Source: an uncultured Lachnospiraceae bacterium | GTDB taxonomy: Bacteria; Bacillota; Clostridia; Lachnospirales; Lachnospiraceae | Assembly (NCBI GenBank): GCA_910578555.1 | Contig: CAJTPS010000009.1 | Coordinates: forward strand, 102,265 to 166,264 | Length of the DNA: 64,000 bases | Reading direction: 5' to 3' | Part shown: in pieces, positions 14,632 to 23,240 of the stretch | How positions within the stretch are numbered: the stretch's first letter is position 1 | Layout of the letters: each line of letters begins with the position of its first letter | The notes under the pieces: generated by a model | Seen by the model: only the letters and a program-made list of their open reading frames with translations | Told to the model about the DNA's origin: nothing | Database searches by the model: none | Position numbers and translations under genes: made by a program

Positions 14632-17196
14632 ATGGGTGTAGTACAGAAAATATTTGGCACACACAGTGAAAGGGAAATTAAGCGTATCGAGGGTCTGGTC
14701 AATAAGATCGAATCCCTCCGTCCGGCTATGATGGATCTGACGGATGATCAGCTGCGTGACAAGACAAAAGAATATAAGAAAAGACTGACGGAAGGGGAGA
14801 CTTTGGATGACTTACTGCCGGAAGCATATGCTACGGTACGTGAGGCGGCGAGAAGGATTCTCAATACAGAACATTACAGAGTACAGTTGATCGGCGGCAT
14901 TATTCTGCATCAGGGGCGGATTGCCGAGATGCGTACCGGTGAAGGTAAGACACAGACCTGTCTGCTTCCGGCTTATCTGAATGCATTGGAAGGGAAAGGC
15001 GTGCATGTTGTTACGGTCAATGATTATCTGGCGAAGCGTGATGCGGAGTGGATGGGACAGGTACACGAATTTCTGGGATTAAAAGTCGGAGTCGTACTCA
15101 ATGACATGAAATCCGAGGAACGCAGAGAGGCATATAACTGCGATATCACGTACGTGACCAACAACGAACTGGGATTTGATTATCTGCGTGATAACATGGT
15201 TATTTATAAAGAACAGCTTGTGCTCCGGGACTTGCACTATGCTATTATCGATGAGGTGGATTCGGTGCTGATCGATGAGGCGCGTACACCGCTTATCATT
15301 TCCGGGCAGAGCGGCAAGTCTACGAAACTGTATGAGGCATGTGATATTCTGGCCAGACAGCTTACCCGCGGCGAAGATATGGAAGAACTCTCCAAGATGG
15401 ATGCCATTATGGGCGTGGAACGAGAAGAGACGGGAGACTTTATCGTCAATGAGAAGGATAAAGTTGTGAATCTGACGGCACAGGGTGTGGCAAAAGTGGA
15501 GCGTTTCTTCCAGATCGAGAATCTGGCTGATCCGGAGAATCTGGAGATTCAGCACAATATTATTCTTGCGCTCAGAGCGCACAACCTGATGTTCCGCGAT
15601 CAGGATTACGTGGTGAAGGACGATCAGGTACTGATCGTCGATGAATTTACCGGACGTATTATGCCGGGACGCCGTTATTCGGACGGTCTGCATCAGGCGA
15701 TCGAGGCGAAGGAACATGTGAAGGTAAAGCGTGAGAGCAAGACGCTGGCGACCATCACCTTCCAGAATTTCTTTAATAAATTTGAAAAAAAAGCCGGTAT
15801 GACAGGTACGGCGCTTACCGAAGAAAAAGAGTTTCGCGATATTTACGGTATGGATGTCGTGGAGATTCCAACAAACAAACCGGTTGCCCGATTAGATCAT
15901 CAGGACAGCGTCTATAAGACGAGAAGGGAGAAGCTGGGTGCCATTGTGGAAGCAGTGAAGGAGGCGCATGCGAAGGGACAGCCGATTCTGGTGGGTACCA
16001 TCAATATTGACGCTTCCGAGGAGTTAAGTACGCTTCTTAAGAAAAACGGTATTGAACACAAGGTATTGAACGCGAAATTCCATGAGATGGAAGCGGAGAT
16101 TGTAGCGGATGCCGGTATACATGGGGCGGTGACCATCGCTACCAACATGGCGGGTCGTGGTACGGATATTAAGCTGGACGAAGAGGCGAGAGCGGCCGGA
16201 GGACTGATGATTATCGGTACAGAGCGGCATGAGTCCAGACGTATTGACAACCAGCTGCGCGGCCGAAGCGGACGTCAGGGCGATCCGGGCGAATCCAGAT
16301 TCTATATTTCGCTGGAAGACGATCTTATGAGGCTATTCGGTTCTGACAGAATGATTACAATGTTTAATGCGCTCGGTATTCCGGACGGGCAGGAGATTGA
16401 GCATAAGGCATTGACAAAAGCGATTGAGTCGGCACAGAAGAAGATTGAGAATAACAACTTTGGCATCAGAAAGAGTCTGCTTGAGTATGATCAGGTCATG
16501 AATGAACAGAGAGAGATCATATACGAGGAGAGAAGACGCGTCTTAAACGGCGAGAGTATGCGTGATGCCATCTACAAGATGATTACGGATATTACGGAAG
16601 ACTGCGTGGATATCTGCATCGGTGATGATACGGATTTTGACGAGTGGGATTTTAATGAGTTAAATACGCTGCTTCTGCCGACGGTGCCAGTTAAGCCGCT
16701 TCACGCGAACCGCGTGCTGAAACCGAAGAAAAACAGTCTGAAGCAGCAGTTGAAAGAGGAAGCAGTCAAGCTGTATGAGAGCAAAGAGGCAGAGTTTCCC
16801 GAACCGGAGGCAATCCGTGAAATTGAGCGCGTGATTCTGCTCAAGGTGATCGACAGGAAGTGGATGGATCATATAGACGATATGGAACAGCTCCGGCAGG
16901 GCGCAGGCTTACAGGCGTACGGACAGAAGGACCCTCTTGTGGAATATAAGCTGAACGGCTATGAGATGTTCGATGAAATGACGCAGAATATCAAAGAGGA
17001 AACCGTTCGTCTGCTCTTTAACGTTCGCATCGAGCAGAAGGTGGAGCGGGAGCAGGTCGCGAAGGTGACAGGAACCAATAAAGACGATACGCTGCAGAAA
17101 GGTCCCGTGAAACGTATGGAGGCCAAGGTATATCCGAATGACCCGTGTCCCTGCGGTTCCGGCAAGAAGTACAAGCAGTGCTGCGGAAGAAAATAA
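14632..17196 (+). CDS. secA: Preprotein translocase ATPase SecA
   Basis: SecA drives unfolded preproteins through SecYEG using ATP at the inner face of the membrane. The 854-residue length is usual. The Walker A block RTGEGKTQT lies at about 101-109, followed by NDYLAKRDAEWMG, the DEVDSVLIDEARTPLIISG helicase block at about 205-222, and the late ATNMAGRGTDIKL and GRSGRQGDPGESRFYISLEDDLM. The C-terminus carries the zinc-binding SEC-C motif with the CPCGSG and QCC cysteines, the SecB- or ribosome-contacting tail. The ATG follows the GAGGCAG region. A copy of the two-hairpin element separates it from prfB, which follows on the same strand. Confidence 0.98.
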   Translation: MGVVQKIFGTHSEREIKRIEGLVNKIESLRPAMMDLTDDQLRDKTKEYKKRLTEGETLDDLLPEAYATVREAARRILNTEHYRVQLIGGIILHQGRIAEMRTGEGKTQTCLLPAYLNALEGKGVHVVTVNDYLAKRDAEWMGQVHEFLGLKVGVVLNDMKSEERREAYNCDITYVTNNELGFDYLRDNMVIYKEQLVLRDLHYAIIDEVDSVLIDEARTPLIISGQSGKSTKLYEACDILARQLTRGEDMEELSKMDAIMGVEREETGDFIVNEKDKVVNLTAQGVAKVERFFQIENLADPENLEIQHNIILALRAHNLMFRDQDYVVKDDQVLIVDEFTGRIMPGRRYSDGLHQAIEAKEHVKVKRESKTLATITFQNFFNKFEKKAGMTGTALTEEKEFRDIYGMDVVEIPTNKPVARLDHQDSVYKTRREKLGAIVEAVKEAHAKGQPILVGTINIDASEELSTLLKKNGIEHKVLNAKFHEMEAEIVADAGIHGAVTIATNMAGRGTDIKLDEEARAAGGLMIIGTERHESRRIDNQLRGRSGRQGDPGESRFYISLEDDLMRLFGSDRMITMFNALGIPDGQEIEHKALTKAIESAQKKIENNNFGIRKSLLEYDQVMNEQREIIYEERRRVLNGESMRDAIYKMITDITEDCVDICIGDDTDFDEWDFNELNTLLLPTVPVKPLHANRVLKPKKNSLKQQLKEEAVKLYESKEAEFPEPEAIREIERVILLKVIDRKWMDHIDDMEQLRQGAGLQAYGQKDPLVEYKLNGYEMFDEMTQNIKEETVRLLFNVRIEQKVEREQVAKVTGTNKDDTLQKGPVKRMEAKVYPNDPCPCGSGKKYKQCCGRK

Positions 17197-17200
17197 TAAA

Positions 17201-17287
17201 ACATGAAGTTATACTGAGACTGCAAAAAACGCAGTCCAAGTATAACTAAATCATGTTTGAGAGAATGCGAAAAGCATGCATTCTCTG
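17201..17287 (+). repeat. Two-hairpin intercistronic element, copy B
   Basis: This copy pairs almost fully: ACATG with CATGT outside, GTTATACT with AGTATAAC in the middle, and GACTGC with GCAGTC inside. The second hairpin pairs GAGAATGC with GCATTCTC. It lies between secA and prfB, in the same orientation as both genes. Confidence 0.9.
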
Positions 17288-17324
17288 AATACAATCAAAT
17301 TACATGAAAAGGTGGTGACGTTAA

Positions 17325-18432
17325 GTGGTAGAACTGGATAACATGAAATCCGAACTCTTGAGTTATGAAAGTCCCTTAGCGGAAGTGAGGGATTCACTTT
17401 GACTTAGAAAACAAGTCGAAGCGGATTGAAGAATTAGAGATGGAAATGCAGGCGCCGGACTTCTGGAACGATCCGGAGAAATCCAATCAGAAGATGCGGG
17501 AGTCCAAGGGCCTGAAAGATATCGTGGATACGATGAACGCGCTCAGTGGTCAGTATGACGATATTCTGATGCTGATCGAGATGGGATACGAGGATAATGA
17601 TCCCGCGGTCATACCGGATATTGAGGAGGAACTTAAGGAATTTAAAGAAACCTTTGAGAATATTCGTATCAGCACGCTGCTTTCGGGCGAGTATGACCGG
17701 AATAACGCAATCCTGAAGCTGAATGCGGGAGCGGGCGGCACGGAAAGCTGTGACTGGTGCAGTATGCTCTACCGTATGTATACGAGATGGGCGGAGCGCA
17801 AAGGATATGCCCTTGAGGTGCTGGATTATCTGGATGGTGACGAGGCCGGTATTAAATCGGTCACATTCCAGATCAATGGTGAAAATGCCTACGGTTATCT
17901 GAAATCGGAGAAGGGCGTTCACAGACTGGTGCGAATCTCGCCCTTCAACGCGCAGGGTAAGAGACAGACATCCTTTGTGTCGCTGGACGTTATGCCGGAT
18001 ATTGAGGAAGACGTGGACGTGGAGATCAAGGATGAGGATATCCGAATTGATACCTACAGGAGCAGCGGTGCCGGGGGTCAGCATATTAATAAGACGTCTT
18101 CGGCGATCAGAATCACGCATTTCCCTACGGGAATCGTGGTGACCTGCCAGAATGAGCGTTCACAGTTCCAGAATAAAGATAAGGCGATGCAGATGCTGAA
18201 GGCAAAGCTTTATATGCTCAGGCAGGAGGAAAACGCGGAGAAGCTGTCCGACATACGCGGAGACGTGAAAGAGATCGGATGGGGCAATCAGATCCGCTCT
18301 TATGTTCTGCAGCCCTACACCATGGTGAAGGATCACAGGACGGAAGAGGAATCGGGCAATGTGAACGCAGTGCTTGACGGCGGGATAGATCCTTTTATTA
18401 ACGCATATCTGCGGTGGATCAACGCAGTGTAG
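17325..18432 (+). CDS. prfB: Peptide chain release factor 2, with programmed +1 frameshift
   Basis: RF2 reads UAA and UGA and releases the finished peptide. The gene is in two frames. It starts at GTG 17325, reads 25 codons to an in-frame UGA at 17400-17402 within CTT TGA C, and continues +1 at GAC 17401. This is the classic autoregulatory site of prfB, with a GGGA-type internal ribosome site a few bases ahead (AGTGAGGGATTCACTTTGAC). The full product is about 368 residues. The GGQ catalytic motif lies in SSGAGGQHINKTSSAIR. A GGTGG ribosome site lies 9 bases before the GTG; ATG 17341 is an alternative. This is regulation, not a pseudogene. Confidence 0.95.
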
Positions 18433-18474
18433 CAGGCAGTGACATGTGCAAAAGTGTAAATGACGGGGAAATGG

Positions 18475-19194
18475 CTATCGCTTTTCTCTGACAAGATCCA
18501 GATAAAACTCTGCCAGTGTCGCATTCATGTAGGGAAGGACCCACAGCATGGCGATGCCGCAGGAGAGGATGCACGGAATCAGATAAGGCAGGAAACTGAT
18601 ATAGATGTACAACAGCTTAAGCCGGTGCCCTGCCGTCAGCCGCCGGCTTGCAGCGAGCAGTTCCCGTGGCGTATACTGCGGGAAATCATGCAACAGGAAA
18701 AACGCCTGTCCGTAGAACAGATTGATGATGAGCGGAATTACCAGAGAGAGCAGGGCGGCTGCAGTATAGAGCAGCAGTTCCTGTGTCCCGGGCGGGTTGG
18801 GCAGCCGCGAGGCTGTGATGAATCTTGGAAGATCGAAAATGTATGTGAACAGGGCGATCCATGCCTGCACAAGGAGCGCTCTGTCCGGATAAAATCGAAA
18901 ACCGTAGAAAGCATCGCTTACGGTCACATGCTGGCCGCAGGCGATTTTTAAGTAAAAATATGCGTTGCCGGAAGAAAATACTCCGGTCAAAACGGAGAGT
19001 GCGAAAGAAACTGCAATGTAAATGCATAATCCGGCAATCGTGGTGGTATCCTCCACAAAGGACAATGCGGCAAGAGAGAAAAACATGGTGCTGACCGTTA
19101 CGAGCAGCCATGCGCCGATAGCAGTTCCGTAGTGCCCGAACATATGCTCTTTTGCGGAAGCCTTCAGCTCCGCGGAAGATCGAAAAGAATTCAT
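18475..19194 (-). CDS. DUF975 family integral membrane protein
   Basis: This 239-residue protein has about five hydrophobic segments (about 26-46, 55-75, 112-125, 140-165 and 195-220). The N-terminal SSAELKASAKEHMFGHYGTAIGAWLL matches the DUF975 family, which is widespread in Clostridia and of unknown function. The late ELLAASRRLTAGHRLKLLYIYISFLPYLI block is also typical of the family. A GGAG site lies before the ATG. It is the first of three minus-strand genes, though each is separated from the next by 30 bases or more. Confidence 0.85.
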   Translation of the reverse strand: MNSFRSSAELKASAKEHMFGHYGTAIGAWLLVTVSTMFFSLAALSFVEDTTTIAGLCIYIAVSFALSVLTGVFSSGNAYFYLKIACGQHVTVSDAFYGFRFYPDRALLVQAWIALFTYIFDLPRFITASRLPNPPGTQELLLYTAAALLSLVIPLIINLFYGQAFFLLHDFPQYTPRELLAASRRLTAGHRLKLLYIYISFLPYLIPCILSCGIAMLWVLPYMNATLAEFYLDLVREKR

Positions 19195-19224
19195 TTCAAA
19201 GACTCCAATCTGTATGTACCGCTA

Positions 19225-19770
19225 TCAGAACGCGGCATCTAAATTCATGCCTCTGTATTTGCCGGCGGCATCGGAAGATTTCATTTCCTTCTGGTAAGGA
19301 TTATCCTCATTATAATATTTGATCTGTGTTTTGGTAGTGCCTCCGGATACATAGGTGCGCCCGCATTCCGGACAGACGGAAGTGCGCAGTGATACATTGC
19401 AGGATACGACTTTGCCATTATCCTCAGAAGCTTTTTTGTAGGCATTATTCACATGCTCCTGCTCGTGGCTGCGCACACGGGAGGCGGCGGCGGAAGGATC
19501 GATATGGGAGGGCGCCTTAAAGGAAACATCTTCATCGGAACCGTCCTGATATTTGCGCTCGCTGCAGGTTTTACACTCTGCAGGCGAAGATTCCTTGCCG
19601 GCCTGTTTCTCGGTGGACTCACCGGGATTGCGAACGATCACGCGTCCGCCTGTGGAACCGGCATCTGTCCCCGTACTGACAGCTGCTTCATGAGCGGGAG
19701 AGTCTGCACCTGTGCCCGCATTCGTATAGGAAACAGGATTACCGTAAGTGTTCAGGATTCCATTGATCAT
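19225..19770 (-). CDS. Putative metalloprotease of the SprA-related family
   Basis: This soluble 181-residue protein carries the zinc-protease-like HEQEH (HExxH) at about 102-106 and two Cys pairs, CxxC at 66-69 and CPEC at 133-136. The segment from PSHIDPSAAASRVRSHEQEHV to GGTTKTQIKYYNEDNPYQ matches what I recall as the SprA-related family, whose role is unknown. The N-terminal 60 residues are low-complexity, Gly/Ser/Thr-rich. No signal peptide is seen. The start at 19770 is preferred over 19788 because GAGG lies about 10 bases before it. Proteolytic activity is inferred only from the HExxH motif. Confidence 0.7.
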   Translation of the reverse strand: MINGILNTYGNPVSYTNAGTGADSPAHEAAVSTGTDAGSTGGRVIVRNPGESTEKQAGKESSPAECKTCSERKYQDGSDEDVSFKAPSHIDPSAAASRVRSHEQEHVNNAYKKASEDNGKVVSCNVSLRTSVCPECGRTYVSGGTTKTQIKYYNEDNPYQKEMKSSDAAGKYRGMNLDAAF

Positions 19771-19802
19771 ATTGCACCATCCTCTCATTATTATACAGAA
19801 AT

Positions 19803-20228
19803 TTACCGATAAAAGCTTTGGGGATAAGGTATTTCCTCCCCGTTTAAAATTGCGTTGATGATTTCTTCATAAGTCATGCCGTACTGTTCTTTAATCAGTT
19901 CGTTTGCCTTCTCTAAGACCTGCGGGTCTGTTCTGACTGCATGGTAAGTTGAGCCGATGAGGAGACAGTTAAACATGATGCCCGCCGCCGCACAGATCAT
20001 GCCGATCCTGGCTTTGGCAGAAGCATGTGCGGCTGTTCCTCTGGATAACAGCGCCAGTACAACGCTGATGCTGCCGAGGATAAAGGCCGGGTAAAGTGTA
20101 AATGTTGCGCACATAACGATGGCAAGAATGCCTAAAACCATTGCCGCAGTTGCCAGAGTATCTCCGTTCGGTCTTGATGGCGGCGGGCAGGGTCTGTTTG
20201 TATAGGGATTGTATGGTTGTGATTCCAT
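19803..20228 (-). CDS. DUF4190-like small membrane protein
   Basis: This 141-residue protein has a Pro-rich N-terminus (NPYTNRPCPPPSRPNGD), then two hydrophobic hairpin helices (about 27-60 and 73-93) and a short soluble tail. The layout matches the Pro-rich two-helix proteins grouped as DUF4190, which often occur near envelope genes. Their function is unknown. The tail EKANELIKEQYGMTYEEIINAILNG is helical. GGAGATC lies just before the ATG. I infer membrane location only. Confidence 0.7.
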   Translation of the reverse strand: MESQPYNPYTNRPCPPPSRPNGDTLATAAMVLGILAIVMCATFTLYPAFILGSISVVLALLSRGTAAHASAKARIGMICAAAGIMFNCLLIGSTYHAVRTDPQVLEKANELIKEQYGMTYEEIINAILNGEEIPYPQSFYR

Positions 20229-20340
20229 GAGATCTCCTTTGGGTGTGGCAGTTTTGCCATATTTCGCAGCAGTGTGTTTATTGCTTTATGGACAGTATAG
20301 CATAGGGGTGGGGAAAAAACCAGCGGCAGAATGCCCGCAG

Positions 20341-20445
20341 ACGAGCTTTGCTCGTTTTTTGGTATAGGAAATTCCTCGGCTTCTTTCGAGTTTGCGAAGC
20401 AAATCTCGCAAAGTTAATTTGCGGAGCAAATTTACTTTTTTACTT
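20341..20445 (+). repeat. Hairpin element related to the 72-bp tandem repeat
   Basis: ACGAGC pairs with GCTCGT (20350-20355) before a T-run, giving a terminator-like unit. Then GGTATAGGAAATT leads into CGAGTTTGC pairing with GCAAATCTCG, and AATTTGC pairing with GCAAATT before another T-run. The same layout with changed stems occurs in three tandem copies at 47117-47332. The 390-base gap from 20229 otherwise holds no gene. Confidence 0.65.
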
Positions 20446-20619
20446 TAGAAGTTACGTTGTAACAATATTGACCAAATTATGGATTATGTGTAATATAGAA
20501 GCAGGAATAAACGGGTTATGCGTGGCTCTGACAGCAAATAATTGCAGTTTGGAAGATAAGAATGCGGTTCAGAGTGAACGATAGTATAAACGGGCGTGAG
20601 AATGATCGGGGATGAGGCT

Positions 20620-21795
20620 ATGAGAAAAAGATGGAAAAGTATTACGGCGATGTGTCTGTCGGCAATGATCGGATGTGCTCTGCCTGTCGGTACGATGATG
20701 GCGGCGGAAGAGTCGGAAGCAGCAGAGCATGTACAGGAGAGTGAGACTTCTGAACCGGTGGAGGAAGTGCTGCAGGATGCGGAATCGAAAGACCCGGCGG
20801 AGGAAGCGGAGACAGGTGATCCGGCGGAGGAAACAGATCAGGAGCCGGAGACAGGAGAGCAGGCGGAGGAAGCAGATCAGGAAGCGGGGACAGGTGATCC
20901 GGTGGAAGAAACAGACCAGGCGCCGGAATCGGGAGAGCAGCAGGAAACGGATACTGTTGATCCTGCAGCAGAATTGATTGAAATCATTCCGCAGACAGTG
21001 GAAACAACCGCGCAGACGGACGTGCAGGAGAAGCCCGGGGAAACAGAGCCGGTGATCGTGATCCGGCTGCAGGGAACAGACCGGGCACAGGCGCTTGGCG
21101 GCAAGATTGCATATAGCACTTATATCCGCAATCATGACCAGCGGTTCAATGTTTCAGTGGAGCAGGGCAGAGTTGCAGCGCTTTATTATTATCTGGACAC
21201 GGCGGCAGATGATTCTGGCGAGAGTAAGAGCGAGGAACAGCTGGCGGATCTGTGGCAATCGGCAGAGCAGGGGAACTGGCAGGAGATTATTCTCGGACAG
21301 GACGGCAGATATGTGCTGTATGTCAAAGCGGAAGCGGCGGACGGGCAGTCGGTCTGTGCCAGAACAGATGGTGTTGTGATCGATGCGACAGCGCCGGTCA
21401 TTACAGGTATTGATGACGGCGGTACATATCCGGTCGGCACGAACTTCGGGGTGACGGATGATAATCTGGACATTGTTTTGATAAATGAACAGCCGGCAGT
21501 TCCTTCTTCGACAGCCGGAATGTATCAGGTTGCAACAGGCATTAATGCGACTTCCTGTGTGATCAGGGCAAAAGATAAAGCGGGAAACGAAACGGTTTGC
21601 AGTATCACGGTGGAAGGTGAAGAACCGGACATACGCTATATATGGGTAAGCGGCTCTTATATGTTAAAAGCTGGCAGAGACTATCACTTAGGCGTCGGTA
21701 ACTGGACGCTGGATGGTGACAGTACGGTCTACTGCGGCGGCAGTACGTTTTATGTGAAAGAGGACGGCAGCTATCAGTTTCAGAAGCTTAAATAG
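20620..21795 (+). CDS. Secreted acidic-repeat protein, unknown function
   Basis: A signal peptide (about residues 1-29, ending near GTMMAAEE) leads into a long Glu/Thr/Gln-rich repetitive region (about 30-135), in which TGDPAEE and QEPETGEQAEE-like units recur. The rest (about 150-391) looks like an extracellular beta-rich domain: VVIDATAPVITGIDDGGTYPVG resembles a bacterial Ig-like or cadherin-like module, and GSTFYVKEDGSYQFQKLK ends it. The start at 20620 is chosen over 20596 because GGGGATGAGG precedes it. The next genes are a FecR-domain protein and a CHASE2 cyclase, so a surface sensing or anchoring role is possible but not shown. Confidence 0.75.
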   Translation: MRKRWKSITAMCLSAMIGCALPVGTMMAAEESEAAEHVQESETSEPVEEVLQDAESKDPAEEAETGDPAEETDQEPETGEQAEEADQEAGTGDPVEETDQAPESGEQQETDTVDPAAELIEIIPQTVETTAQTDVQEKPGETEPVIVIRLQGTDRAQALGGKIAYSTYIRNHDQRFNVSVEQGRVAALYYYLDTAADDSGESKSEEQLADLWQSAEQGNWQEIILGQDGRYVLYVKAEAADGQSVCARTDGVVIDATAPVITGIDDGGTYPVGTNFGVTDDNLDIVLINEQPAVPSSTAGMYQVATGINATSCVIRAKDKAGNETVCSITVEGEEPDIRYIWVSGSYMLKAGRDYHLGVGNWTLDGDSTVYCGGSTFYVKEDGSYQFQKLK

Positions 21796-21873
21796 TGTAT
21801 ACGGTAATATGTGAACTGCCGTATAGGCTTGTGTGCGTGTGGAATGTAACAGGAAAAGGGGTGTGGATACTCT

Positions 21874-23223
21874 ATGCAGAGGCAGATGTCATCTAAGAAG
21901 ATCGTAATAGCCGCATGTGCGGCGGCAGCTGTGGTCGTTGTGGCGGCGGTGATCATTCTATTAAACAGGAAGGAAGAGGCTTTCCGGTCCATCATGGTCT
22001 ATGAACTGGAGGGAAGCGCCGTGATCGAGCGGGCGGATATCGGTACCGTCGATGCGGTGGAGAATTTATATCTGGAATCAGGCGATCGTGTGTGTGTGCA
22101 GCAGGACAGTACGATGCGCATGAAACTGGACGATGATAAGTACATAACGGCGGAAGCCGATACGATTTTTACACTGGAAGCGGAAGGGAACGGTCAGGAT
22201 TCCAGAACGAGAATCCGCCTGGAGCAGGGAGCGGTTACCAATGAGATACAGAAACCTCTGAGCGGTGAATCGGTGTATGAGACATCTACGCCGAACTCTG
22301 TCATGGCGGTCAGAGGCACAATATACCGGGCACAGCTTGCTGACGACGGCGCGGGCGGACAGGATGTGAGACTGTGCTGCTTTGATGGAACGGTGGCGAC
22401 GAAGCCGATTCTTCCTGACGGGACATTCGGCGAGGAGGTTCTGGTGCATGCCGGCAGTGAACTGACGATATACAGTGACGGAACAGTGGACGGTCCGACA
22501 GACATTGATTATACAAGTCTGCCGGAGCAGGCATGGCGGATTCTGGAGGATATGCTGGAAAACGGGGCAGACATTACGGGTATCACGCAGGAAGCGCTTG
22601 CGCAGATCAGACAGGAAGCTGAACAGGCAGATCCGTTGTATGATGAAGCGGCAGGTGATGCGCAGACACCTGCAGAGACAGAAGAACAGAATGTACAGGA
22701 TCAGGATACAGAGGAGCAGGATGTGCGGGAACCGCAGGAAGAAGTGACGGTGCCGAAAGACAGTACGGCAGATTCTGCACGGAAACCGGCAAAACCGCAG
22801 ACACGGCAGAATGAAGGGCAGAGTGATAAGAAACCGGGAGCCGAAGCGGCGCGGGAGCCGTCGAAACCGAGGGATACACCGCCTGCACAGGGCGGCACAC
22901 CAGATCCTTCCGACAGCGGAAGTTCTGACGGCGGCAGCGGCCAGCAGCCGGACGGTGGTGACGACGGTGAGAAACCGGATGATAACCGGGGCGATACACC
23001 TCCGAAACCACCGAAGCCTCCGAAACCGCCTAAACCGGAGGAAGAAATAAACTATACGGTTACCTATCAGTATCAGGGTTCCGTGTTCGCTACCCAGACA
23101 GTAAAGAGCGGTGATAAGACCACAGCGCCTGTGCTTGCTCCGGCGGCAGAAGGTGCATGGGATTTTGATTTCAATACGAAGATCAAAGCGGATACAACGA
23201 TCGAGTGGAAATCCGGGAACTGA
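21874..23223 (+). CDS. FecR-domain membrane protein with repeat-rich linker
   Basis: A short cytoplasmic start and one membrane helix (about residues 9-30) precede an extracellular FecR domain (about 45-215), recognisable by TSTPNSVMAVRGTIYRAQL. Next comes a Glu/Pro/Gln/Gly-rich low-complexity linker (about 250-385) with a Pro-Lys run (PPKPPKPPKPPKPEEE). The C-terminal 60 residues (YTVTYQYQGSVFATQTV) resemble an InlB-type beta repeat. FecR domains often pair with CHASE2 cyclases, and this gene sits 17 bases before one. I infer a sensor or input partner for the cyclase. The start has only a weak, distant ribosome site, so the N-terminus is not certain. Confidence 0.85.
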   Translation: MQRQMSSKKIVIAACAAAAVVVVAAVIILLNRKEEAFRSIMVYELEGSAVIERADIGTVDAVENLYLESGDRVCVQQDSTMRMKLDDDKYITAEADTIFTLEAEGNGQDSRTRIRLEQGAVTNEIQKPLSGESVYETSTPNSVMAVRGTIYRAQLADDGAGGQDVRLCCFDGTVATKPILPDGTFGEEVLVHAGSELTIYSDGTVDGPTDIDYTSLPEQAWRILEDMLENGADITGITQEALAQIRQEAEQADPLYDEAAGDAQTPAETEEQNVQDQDTEEQDVREPQEEVTVPKDSTADSARKPAKPQTRQNEGQSDKKPGAEAAREPSKPRDTPPAQGGTPDPSDSGSSDGGSGQQPDGGDDGEKPDDNRGDTPPKPPKPPKPPKPEEEINYTVTYQYQGSVFATQTVKSGDKTTAPVLAPAAEGAWDFDFNTKIKADTTIEWKSGN

Positions 23224-23240
23224 CCGGAGAAGGTTAAGGT

